Assembly (NCBI RefSeq): GCF_047807365.1
Contig: NZ_JBLOUI010000034.1
Coordinates: forward strand, 1 to 25,812
Source: Peptacetobacter sp900539645
GTDB taxonomy: Bacteria; Bacillota; Clostridia; Peptostreptococcales; Peptostreptococcaceae
Direction of reading: 5' to 3'
DNA: 25,812 bases
Position 1 is the first letter of the stretch; each line of letters starts with the position of its first letter. Below the pieces are notes generated by a model. It was not told where the DNA came from. It saw only the letters and a list, made by a program, of their open reading frames with translations, and did not search any database. Position numbers and translations under genes: made by a program. Below, piece by piece: positions 15,866-23,076 of this stretch.

Positions 15866-15885
15866 ATTATATCACGAAAATGTGA
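15866..15885 (-). promoter_or_regulatory. R-M operon -10 box with flanking palindromic operator
   Basis: On the minus strand TATAAT (15871-15866) directly abuts the inverted repeat TCACGAAAATGTGA (15872-15885; 4-bp arms TCAC/GTGA). No strong -35 is visible (TATATA at about 15894-15889). A protein on the palindrome would cover the promoter; the Xre-type product is the obvious candidate. Confidence 0.5.
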
Positions 15886-16054
15886 AATTATATATAGTCT
15901 CAATATATATGGACTTTGTATCACAAAATAGAATTGTTGATATTTTATAATGATACTAAATTAAAAAGATAAATTTGAATAATTATTTTTTACATAAATT
16001 ATTAGAATGATTGTATAATAAAGTTAAAGAATATTTTGAAAAAGAGGGATTTTT

Positions 16055-16804
16055 ATGAGAGAAAAATTTACTAATTTAATAAATAATTTTATAAAAGAAT
16101 ACAAATCTAACAACAATCTTTTTGCTGAGTGGGAAGATGTACTTGTAGGATTTTCTAAAGTAGATGATAAAAATATGAACTATCTAAGAGAAGCAGTTAT
16201 AGAGGATCATCACCTTGCGACAGATTATTTAGAAGATGCAAAGACTATGATTTCATATTTTGTTCCATTTAAAGAAAGCATTGCAAATTCTAACAAAGAA
16301 GGCACTCTTCCTTCAGATGTTTGGGTTCATTCATATCGGGAGACAAATGAGATGGCAGATAAGTTAAATGACTATCTTGTAGCAGAAATTGAAAAAATGG
16401 GTTACAAAGCAGCTAAACCAGTAGATTGTGGGATAGTTGATGGAAAGGCGAAGAGCAGATGGTCACAGAGACACATAGCATATCTTTCTGGACTTGGAAC
16501 TTTTGGGCTTAATAATATGCTTATAACTGAAAAAGGTATCAATGGAAGATTTTTCTCAGTAGTTACAAATATGGAGATAGATACAGATGAGCCTTTGAAA
16601 GAAGAAAGATGTCTTTATAAGTTAAATGGCAGTTGTGGTAAATGTGTGGAAAGATGTTTTTCTGGAGCACTTAGATACGATGGATTTGATAGATTTAAGT
16701 GTCTGGAGATTTGCGTTGAGAATGAAAGAAATAATAAAATGGCAGATGTGTGTGGTAAATGTACAATTGGACTTCCATGTACTTTTAAAAATCCATTGAA
16801 ATAA
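16055..16804 (+). CDS. QueG-like double [4Fe-4S] cluster protein
   Basis: A 249-residue protein resembling short relatives of epoxyqueuosine reductase. The C terminus has cysteines 186, 194, 197, 201, 216, 220, 233, 236 and 242, including C-x2-C-x3-C (GSCGKCVERC) and C-x2-C (VCGKC), as in double-cluster domains. An internal motif, YLSGLGTFGLNNMLIT, is typical of the family. True QueG is longer, about 380 residues, and binds cobalamin. This protein is shorter, so its substrate is uncertain and queuosine synthesis should not be assumed. A TATAAT (16014-16019) and AAAGAGGG before the ATG support the start. It stands alone on the plus strand, divergent from the R-M operon. Confidence 0.75.
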   Translation: MREKFTNLINNFIKEYKSNNNLFAEWEDVLVGFSKVDDKNMNYLREAVIEDHHLATDYLEDAKTMISYFVPFKESIANSNKEGTLPSDVWVHSYRETNEMADKLNDYLVAEIEKMGYKAAKPVDCGIVDGKAKSRWSQRHIAYLSGLGTFGLNNMLITEKGINGRFFSVVTNMEIDTDEPLKEERCLYKLNGSCGKCVERCFSGALRYDGFDRFKCLEICVENERNNKMADVCGKCTIGLPCTFKNPLK

Positions 16805-16904
16805 AAATACAAAATATAAAGATAATAAATAATTGTTCTATAGAAGATTACTTTATATAAAACATTTATAAAGATAAGTGAAATTTATTTTTAGATAAAA
16901 TTGA

Positions 16905-16918
16905 TTACAAATTTGTAA
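16905..16918 (+). promoter_or_regulatory. 14-bp perfect palindrome upstream of the SPFH operon
   Basis: TTACAAATTTGTAA is a perfect palindrome, 130 bases ahead of the SPFH gene, in the only spacer from which that operon could be expressed. The rest of 16805-17047 is AT-rich with several weak -10-like stretches and no convincing promoter pair. A regulator site is possible, but AT-rich DNA produces some palindromes by chance. Confidence 0.3.
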
Positions 16919-17047
16919 TACATAAAAATAGGATAAAGTCTTTTATAAATTGCAACTAAAGAATATAATGAATTAAAGTATATATTTATAAAAACTTAAA
17001 TATTAAAATGAATTTAAATTTAAAATACTTCAATAGGAGGTAATAAA

Positions 17048-18403
17048 ATGGGATTAATTAAAGCGATAACAGGTGCAGCAGGTGGAACACTTGCAGATCA
17101 GTGGAAAGAGTTTTTCTACTGCGATTCAATAGATGCTGAGACTTTAGTGGTAAAAGGTTCTAAGAGAATTTCTTCAAAGAGATCTTCAAATACTAAAGCT
17201 AGTGATAACATAATATCTGATGGTTCAGGAATAGCAGTTGCAGATGGACAGTGTATGCTAATCGTTGAACAGGGAAAAATAGTAGAAGTTTGTGCTGAGC
17301 CAGGAGAGTATACTTTTGACAAATCTACTGAGCCTAGTATATTTACAGGAAGCCTTTCTAACGGAATTAGAAAGACATTTGAAACAATAGGCAAGAGATT
17401 TACTTACGGTGGCGACACTGGAAAAGACCAGAGAGTGTACTATGTAAATACAAAAGAAATAATTGGAAATAAATTTGGAACAGCAATGCCTATTCCATTT
17501 AGAGTGGTTGATAGAAATATCGGTCTTGATATAGATGTTTCAGTTAGATGCAATGGGATTTATTCTTATAAGATAACTGACCCAGTTTTATTCTACACAA
17601 ATGTATGTGGAAATGTTGAAGGTAGTTATGAAAGAGAAGAGATAGATTCTCAATTAAAAGCAGAGTTTATAGGTGCCCTACAGCCAGCATTTGCAAAAAT
17701 ATCTGATTTAGAAATAAGACCAAATGCTCTTCCTGCCCATGTTGATGAGCTTTCAAAGGCAATGAATGCAACACTTACAGAAAAATGGGCAGAACTTAGA
17801 GGGATTTCAGTTGTTTCAATAGGTTTAAATTCTGTAACATTACCAGAAGAAGATGCAGATATGATAAAACAGGCTCAGAAAGCAGCTATTTTAAGAGATC
17901 CTTCAATGGCAGCTGCTACAATAGCTGCAGCTCAGGCAGATGCAATGAAAACTGCTGCAGGTAATGAAGGTGGTGCAATGACCGGATTTATGGGCATGGG
18001 AATGGCTACAAATGCAGGTGGAATGAATGTAAACGGCTTATTTGAAATGGCTGAAGAAAAGAAAAAACAGCAGATGGAAGAGATGAAAAAATTTGCTGAA
18101 AATAATAACTCAACCAGTGCTAATGAAGTTGCAGGTGAGTGGACTTGTAGCTGTGGAGCGAAAAATACAGGAAAATTCTGCTCTGAATGTGGAGCTAAAA
18201 AGCCTGAAGATGGTTGGGTTTGCGAATGTGGAACAGTGAATAAAGGTAAGTTCTGTACAAATTGTGGAAAGAAAAAACCTGCAGGAATGCCTCTATATAA
18301 ATGTGATAAATGTGGATGGGAACCAGAAGATCCTTACAATCCGCCAAAATTCTGCCCAGAATGTGGAGATAGATTTGACGAAAATGATATAAAAAATGAT
18401 TAA
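17048..18403 (+). CDS. SPFH-domain protein with three C-terminal zinc ribbons (YdjI-like)
   Basis: A 451-residue protein. Residues about 20-300 form an SPFH (stomatin/prohibitin/flotillin) domain of the virion-core-like family related to B. subtilis YdjI. A linker rich in Ala, Met and Gly follows, then a charged coil (MAEEKKKQQMEEMKKFAE). Three zinc ribbons occupy the C terminus: Cys367/369/378/381, Cys392/394/403/406 and Cys419/422/436/439. In B. subtilis YdjI works with the membrane proteins YdjG and YdjH and is needed to bring PspA to stressed membranes. The same three gene types are consecutive here, but no pspA is in the window. AGGAGG precedes the ATG. Confidence 0.88.
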   Translation: MGLIKAITGAAGGTLADQWKEFFYCDSIDAETLVVKGSKRISSKRSSNTKASDNIISDGSGIAVADGQCMLIVEQGKIVEVCAEPGEYTFDKSTEPSIFTGSLSNGIRKTFETIGKRFTYGGDTGKDQRVYYVNTKEIIGNKFGTAMPIPFRVVDRNIGLDIDVSVRCNGIYSYKITDPVLFYTNVCGNVEGSYEREEIDSQLKAEFIGALQPAFAKISDLEIRPNALPAHVDELSKAMNATLTEKWAELRGISVVSIGLNSVTLPEEDADMIKQAQKAAILRDPSMAAATIAAAQADAMKTAAGNEGGAMTGFMGMGMATNAGGMNVNGLFEMAEEKKKQQMEEMKKFAENNNSTSANEVAGEWTCSCGAKNTGKFCSECGAKKPEDGWVCECGTVNKGKFCTNCGKKKPAGMPLYKCDKCGWEPEDPYNPPKFCPECGDRFDENDIKND

Positions 18404-18435
18404 TAATAAAGTTCAAAAGATAAAGAGGTGGTTCT

Positions 18436-19524
18436 ATGCCTAATGTTCAAGAGTTTAAATGCCCCAACTGTGGAGGGAGCATAGAGTTTGACAGTTCAAA
18501 GCAAAAGTTGAAATGTCCGTACTGTGATACAGTTTTTGATATAGATGATATAAAAGCTTATGTTGATATAAAAAATGAAGATGTTGCAGATGATATGAGT
18601 TGGGAAACTCATGCAGGACAAGAGTGGAATGACGGTGAAAAAGCCACTATGAACGTATATACTTGTAATTCTTGTGGAGGAGAGCTAGTAACAGATGAAA
18701 ATACAGTAGCTACTAGCTGTCCGTTCTGTGGAAGTCCTGTGATTTTGACAGGGAGGCTTGCTGGAGATTTAAAGCCAGACCTTGTAATACCTTTTAAATT
18801 GGATAAGAAATACGCAAAAGAGAAATTAAAGGAGCATGTTAATAGCAAGAAGTTGGTTCCAGATTTATTTAAAGAAGAAAATCACATAGATGAAATAAAA
18901 GGGATGTATGTGCCGTTTTGGATTTTTGATGCAGATGCCGAAGCTGATGCGAGATATAAGGCGACTAGGGTGCATTTCTGGTCTGACGGAGATTATGATT
19001 ACACAGAAACAAGCCACTATTCTATAGTTAGAAGTGGAGATATGAAGTTTAGAAATGTTCCTGTAGATGGTTCTTCAAAAATAGCCGATGAGCTTATGGA
19101 GTCTATAGAGCCATTTGATATAAGTGAGGCTGTTGATTTTGAGACTGCTTATCTTGCTGGGTATTTGGCTGATAGATACGATGTAACAGAGGATGATAGT
19201 GTGAGTAGAGCTAATGATAGAATAAAGAATTCTTCAGTTGAGGCTCTTGCTTCAACTGTTGACGGATTTTATGCAACAGTTATACCAGAGTACAATTCTG
19301 TGAGGCTTAAAAATGGTTCTGCTAAGTACGCACTTTATCCCGTTTGGATGCTTACAACTAGTTGGAACAATGAAAAATACACATTTGTTATGAATGCGCA
19401 GACAGGAAAATTTGTAGGTAATCTGCCTATGGATAGCAAGAAGTTTTTCAAACTCTTTGGAATATATGCAATTATAGCGACGTTGGTTGTTTATGCAGCT
19501 GCCTTTGCTATAAATATGCTTTAG
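18436..19524 (+). CDS. Zinc-ribbon membrane-anchored protein (YdjG-like)
   Basis: A 362-residue protein with two N-terminal zinc ribbons (Cys9, Cys12, Cys27, Cys30; then Cys77, Cys80, Cys95, Cys98). A large soluble domain of unassigned fold spans about 105-335, and one C-terminal membrane helix (IYAIIATLVVYAAAFAI) anchors it. It resembles the YdjG family, whose genes cluster with SPFH and TPM genes. It probably forms a membrane platform with its two neighbours. AAGAGGTGG precedes the ATG, 32 bases after the SPFH stop. The next gene's ribosome binding site begins within the stop region, so expression is likely joint. Confidence 0.82.
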   Translation: MPNVQEFKCPNCGGSIEFDSSKQKLKCPYCDTVFDIDDIKAYVDIKNEDVADDMSWETHAGQEWNDGEKATMNVYTCNSCGGELVTDENTVATSCPFCGSPVILTGRLAGDLKPDLVIPFKLDKKYAKEKLKEHVNSKKLVPDLFKEENHIDEIKGMYVPFWIFDADAEADARYKATRVHFWSDGDYDYTETSHYSIVRSGDMKFRNVPVDGSSKIADELMESIEPFDISEAVDFETAYLAGYLADRYDVTEDDSVSRANDRIKNSSVEALASTVDGFYATVIPEYNSVRLKNGSAKYALYPVWMLTTSWNNEKYTFVMNAQTGKFVGNLPMDSKKFFKLFGIYAIIATLVVYAAAFAINML

Positions 19525-19536
19525 GAGGTGGATTGT

Positions 19537-20403
19537 ATGAATAGTTTAGGGAAAAATAATTTCAAAAAAGCGTCACTTTCTATATTTATAGCATTTAGTA
19601 TGATTTTTTGTTCTGTATTCTTTAATTTGAAAACTATTGAAAAATCTTTTGCAGATGGAGATATGGAATATGCAGTTGACAGTGCAGAGGTGCTAACTAC
19701 AGATGAGCTAGAAACATTGAAATCTAAATTGGCACAAATAAGCGATGAAAATAATATAGATGTTGGAGTAGTTACAGTAGATTATCTGGATGGAAAAAGT
19801 GCACAAGAATTTGCAAATGATTTATTTGAACAGAATAAATTTGGTAAAGGCGAAAATAGAGATGGAATACTTCTTTTAGTTGCTACTGAAGATAGAGAGT
19901 GGGCAATGAGTACTCATGGATCTGCAAAAGAAGCATTTAACGAAGAAGGACTTGATTACCTATCAGGCGAATTCCTTCCATACTTATCAGATGATGATTT
20001 TTACTCTGCATTTGAAAACTTTGCGGATAATGCAGGAGAACTCAGTGCAATGTATGTCGCAGGTGATCCTTATGGAGAAAACTACGATGATGAGGGAAAT
20101 TATCCTATTGAAGGAGAGTCTACAGAAGAGGAAGGTATAAACAATAGCGTTTGGATACCTCTATCTATAGTAATAGGTTGTGCAATTTCATTGGTTATAA
20201 TGATGATGTATAAATCTCAATTAAAATCTGTCAGAAGTGAAAGCAGAGCAGATGATTATCTAATGGATATGAAACTTGTAAAAAGCCAAGATATCTTCCT
20301 TTACAGAACAGTAACTAGAACTATGAGACCTAAAAACACTGACACAGGTGGATCTAGTAGCGGTGGTGGAAGTAGCTACGGTGGCTCAAGTGGAAGCTTC
20401 TAG
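19537..20403 (+). CDS. TPM-domain membrane protein (YdjH/YgcG-like)
   Basis: A 288-residue exported membrane protein. Residues about 12-31 are a signal peptide or anchor. A TPM domain follows at about 45-165, with the family features YAVDSAEVLTTDEL, the strand NIDVGVVTVDYLDG and RDGILLLVATEDREWAMSTHG. A second helix (WIPLSIVIGCAISLVIMMMY) and a Gly/Ser-rich tail (SSGGGSSYGGSSGSF) complete the YgcG layout. The ATG at 19537 is preferred over a GTG at 19528 because GGAGGTG (19524-19530) covers the GTG. It is the last gene of the SPFH operon. Some TPM proteins have been reported as phosphatases, but no enzymatic role can be claimed here. Confidence 0.87.
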   Translation: MNSLGKNNFKKASLSIFIAFSMIFCSVFFNLKTIEKSFADGDMEYAVDSAEVLTTDELETLKSKLAQISDENNIDVGVVTVDYLDGKSAQEFANDLFEQNKFGKGENRDGILLLVATEDREWAMSTHGSAKEAFNEEGLDYLSGEFLPYLSDDDFYSAFENFADNAGELSAMYVAGDPYGENYDDEGNYPIEGESTEEEGINNSVWIPLSIVIGCAISLVIMMMYKSQLKSVRSESRADDYLMDMKLVKSQDIFLYRTVTRTMRPKNTDTGGSSSGGGSSYGGSSGSF

Positions 20404-20412
20404 AAATAATTA

Positions 20413-20483
20413 CTGTTGTGCTGATTTCTAGCATTGTGATGTGCTTGGCTGCAAAACACAATTGCTGAAATCAAACATAACAG
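20413..20483 (+). ncRNA. Long imperfect hairpin after the YdjH-like gene
   Basis: TGATTTC (20422-20428) with AGC and ATTGTG pairs with CACAAT, GCT and GAAATCA (20457-20473) with single-base bulges. The stem extends outward through TG/CA to CTGTT/AACAG (20413-20417 with 20479-20483). The structure is about 22 bp long with no T-run, so it is not a standard terminator. It may be a 3' processing or stabilising element, or a relic of an inverted-repeat element. Family not recognised. Confidence 0.4.
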
Positions 20484-20537
20484 ATAATAAAATACTATAC
20501 GCTAGTTAAAAAGAATATGTAATTATATTTTTCGCAT

Positions 20538-20581
20538 AAAAATATCCCGGTAACAAGGAAGCATTGTTGTCGGGATATTTT
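20538..20581 (+). terminator. Bidirectional terminator-like hairpin after the SPFH operon
   Basis: AAAATATCCCG (ending 20549) pairs perfectly with CGGGATATTTT (20571-20581), with an inner AACAA/TTGTT stem. T residues lie mostly inside the stem on either strand. It is the best terminator candidate for the upstream three-gene operon. Confidence 0.7.
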
Positions 20582-20741
20582 CATAATATATGGATCATCG
20601 AATAATAAAACTGTCCTTACTATAAGTATAATACTTAAACATGTAAAATAAAAATGAAAAAAATTGATAAAATAGATACAAAATTAACATAAATTATGTA
20701 AATACTTTATAAGAGATAAAATCAAAACATTAGCTTCGAAC

Positions 20742-20810
20742 GGAGTTCGAACTAGACAGAAGAAATCGTCGAAGCCTGGAGTGAAATATAATATCGAAGT
20801 TCCTTTTTTT
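20742..20810 (+). repeat. Structured element ending in T7, containing copy B of the dispersed motif
   Basis: GGAGTTCG (20742-20749) can pair with CGAAGTTCC (20795-20803) with one bulge, and seven T residues follow. A small perfect hairpin TTCGAAC/GTTCGAA overlaps its start. The interior holds AAATCGTCGAAGCCTGGA (20763-20780), which matches positions 5655-5638 on the opposite strand at 17 of 18 bases. The rest of 20582-20741 is AT-rich and shows nothing else I can name. Confidence 0.45.
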
Positions 20811-20822
20811 AATAAAGCAAAT

Positions 20823-20852
20823 AAAAAGATGCCACAGAAAATCTGTGACATC
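20823..20852 (-). terminator. Terminator of typA
   Basis: On the minus strand GATGTCACAG (20852-20843) pairs with CTGTGGCATC (20837-20828) with one G-U pair, followed by five T residues (20827-20823). It begins 11 bases after the typA stop. Confidence 0.88.
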
Positions 20853-20862
20853 CATAGTAGCT

Positions 20863-22695
20863 TTATTTGTTTTTTGCAGCCTGTCTAGCTTTGTTGTACT
20901 GTAGTCTTTCGTGTTCGTTTAGGTATCTTTTTCTTAGTCTTATAGCGTCTGGAGTTATTTCAACTAATTCGTCCTCATCTATAAATTCAAGAGCTTCTTC
21001 AAGAGTGAATATTCTTGGAGGAGCAAGTTTGATAGCATCATCTGAACCAGAAGCACGAACGTTTGACTGTTTCTTGTTCTTACATGGGTTAACAGTCATA
21101 TCGTCTTTTCTTGAGTTCATACCTATTATCATACCTTCGTAAACTTCAACACCTGGGTCAACGAACATTGTAGCTCTTTCACTTAATGCATTAAGTGCGT
21201 AACCCATAGTTGTACCAGGTCCCTGAGATATTAGAACACCATTACTTCTTCCAGGTATTTCACCTTTGTGTTCTTCAAATCTTTCAAATGATCTTACAAG
21301 AGTACCTTCACCTCTAGTAACGTTTATGAATTCACTTCTGTAACCAAGTAGACCTCTAGTAGGAGCTATGAATTCTATTTTTACATAATCTCCTTCCATT
21401 TCCATTGATTCCATCATACCTTTTCTCTGGTTTAATTCATTTATTATTGTACCAGAATAAACTTCTGGGCAGTTAACGATAACTCTTTCCATTGGTTCAA
21501 GAAGAGTACCATTTTCATCTCTGTGCATTAAAACTTCTGGTTTAGATACCCCTAGTTCGTATCCTTCACGTCTCATGTTTTCTATTAATATAGAAAGATG
21601 AAGTTCTCCACGTCCAGAAACTTTGTATCCGTCAGTAGTATCAAGTGGTTCAACTTTTAACCCAACGTTTACTTCAAGTTCTTTTTCTAATCTATCTTTT
21701 AAATGTCTAGTTGTAACGAATTTACCACTCTTACCAGCGAATGGAGAATCATTTACTAGGAAGTTCATAGAAAGTGTTGGTTCTTCTATGCTTATCATTT
21801 CTATTGGCTGTGGGTTATCTGGGTAACAGATAGTTTCACCTATTGATATATCAGGTATACCAGATATAACAACTATTTCACCACTTCCAGCTTCTTCAGT
21901 TTCAACCTGTTTTAAACCTTCATATACAGTAAGTTTACCTATTCTACCTTTTCTTGGTTCTTCAGCTTCACCACATATGCATACATTCTGTCCTGGCTGT
22001 ACTTTACCTTTGTAAACTCTACCTATACCAAGTCTTCCTATATAGTCATCGTAAGCTAGAGAAGATATCTGAAGCTGTAATGGTTCATCATCGTAATCAG
22101 GATAAGCTTCAACGTGATCTATTATAGTTTTGAATAGAGGAGATAAATCTTCACTTTCTTCTTCCATATCTAATTTAGCTATTCCCTGTTTAGCTATTCC
22201 GTATATTATAGGGAATTCACACTGTTCATCAGTTGCGTTAAGGTCAACGAATAAGTCGAATACCTCGTCAACAACTTCTTCAGCTCTCTGGTCTTTTTTG
22301 TCTATTTTGTTTATAAATAATATTGGTTTTAAACCACATTCAAGTGATTTCTGTAAAACGAATCTTGTCTGAGGCATTGGTCCTTCACTTGCATCAACAA
22401 GAAGTATAACTGTATCAACAGTTTTCATAACACGTTCAACTTCTGAAGAGAAGTCAGAGTGTCCAGGAGTATCTACTATGTTTATTTTGTAGTCTCCGTA
22501 GTTTATTGAACAGTTTTTAGAATATATTGTTATACCCCTTTCCTGTTCTAAGTCGTTACTATCCATTACACGCTCTCTTACTTCTTCATTTGCTCTAAAT
22601 ATTCCGCTCTGAGAAAGAAAAGCATCAACTAGAGTTGATTTACCAGCATCGACATGGGCGATAACGGCTATATTTATAATTTTATGCTTTGCCAT
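20863..22695 (-). CDS. typA: Ribosome-associated GTPase TypA/BipA
   Basis: A 610-residue translational GTPase of the EF-G-related family that acts on 50S subunit assembly and stress or cold adaptation. GTPase motifs are G1 AHVDAGKS (13-20), G2 around EQERGITI (50-57), G3 DTPGH (75-79) and G4 NKID (129-132). Domains II, III and V and the C-terminal BipA-specific domain (for example GRLGIGRVYKG, RGLLGYRSEF, RSNGVLISQGPGTTMGYAL) are complete. The length is normal. ATG 22695 is chosen over an upstream start at 22755 because AAGGGAG lies eight bases ahead and because a promoter would start transcription within the longer version. Confidence 0.96.
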   Translation of the reverse strand: MAKHKIINIAVIAHVDAGKSTLVDAFLSQSGIFRANEEVRERVMDSNDLEQERGITIYSKNCSINYGDYKINIVDTPGHSDFSSEVERVMKTVDTVILLVDASEGPMPQTRFVLQKSLECGLKPILFINKIDKKDQRAEEVVDEVFDLFVDLNATDEQCEFPIIYGIAKQGIAKLDMEEESEDLSPLFKTIIDHVEAYPDYDDEPLQLQISSLAYDDYIGRLGIGRVYKGKVQPGQNVCICGEAEEPRKGRIGKLTVYEGLKQVETEEAGSGEIVVISGIPDISIGETICYPDNPQPIEMISIEEPTLSMNFLVNDSPFAGKSGKFVTTRHLKDRLEKELEVNVGLKVEPLDTTDGYKVSGRGELHLSILIENMRREGYELGVSKPEVLMHRDENGTLLEPMERVIVNCPEVYSGTIINELNQRKGMMESMEMEGDYVKIEFIAPTRGLLGYRSEFINVTRGEGTLVRSFERFEEHKGEIPGRSNGVLISQGPGTTMGYALNALSERATMFVDPGVEVYEGMIIGMNSRKDDMTVNPCKNKKQSNVRASGSDDAIKLAPPRIFTLEEALEFIDEDELVEITPDAIRLRKRYLNEHERLQYNKARQAAKNK

Positions 22696-22730
22696 AAGTT
22701 TAGCTCCCTTCTTTATATCATAACTTAACA

Positions 22731-22759
22731 AGTATATCACAATCATGAAAGTCACACAA
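22731..22759 (-). promoter_or_regulatory. Promoter of typA
   Basis: On the minus strand TTGTGT (22759-22754), 17 bases, TATACT (22736-22731). Transcription would start near 22724, about 30 bases before the ATG at 22695. Further -10-like TATAAT copies lie farther upstream (around 22848-22862), so additional promoters are possible. Confidence 0.5.
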
Positions 22760-23012
22760 GGAATACAAATGTTATTTTTTTCTTGAAATCATTTTCAAAG
22801 AAAATTTTTTTGTGTCAATGTGCAATTTCATTCATCTCTTTAAATTATAGTACATTATAGCACAACTTTTGTAAAAACTAATATAAAATATTTATGAAGA
22901 ATCATTATAGAATATTATAAAAATATAGATAATTTATTTACAAATTGACTAGAATGTTATTTAATTAAATCGTATTGGTATATAAATTATTATTTTTGAG
23001 AAAAAAATATGT

Positions 23013-23040
23013 TTGATATTATACCCTAAGGGGGTATAAT
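23013..23040 (+). promoter_or_regulatory. copA promoter with CsoR-type operator
   Basis: TTGATA (23013-23018), 16 bases, TATAAT (23035-23040). Within it lies the pseudo-palindrome TATACCCTAAGGGGGTATA (about 23020-23038), with symmetric flanks extending to 23018-23040. It closely resembles known CsoR copper-repressor operators (ATACCC-n-GGGGGTAT type). Copper release of CsoR would free the promoter. No csoR gene is in the window. The rest of 22760-23012 is AT-rich without other clear features. Confidence 0.8.
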
Positions 23041-23076
23041 AAGATTATGAATTACTTCAGAAAGGGGAGGGATAGT

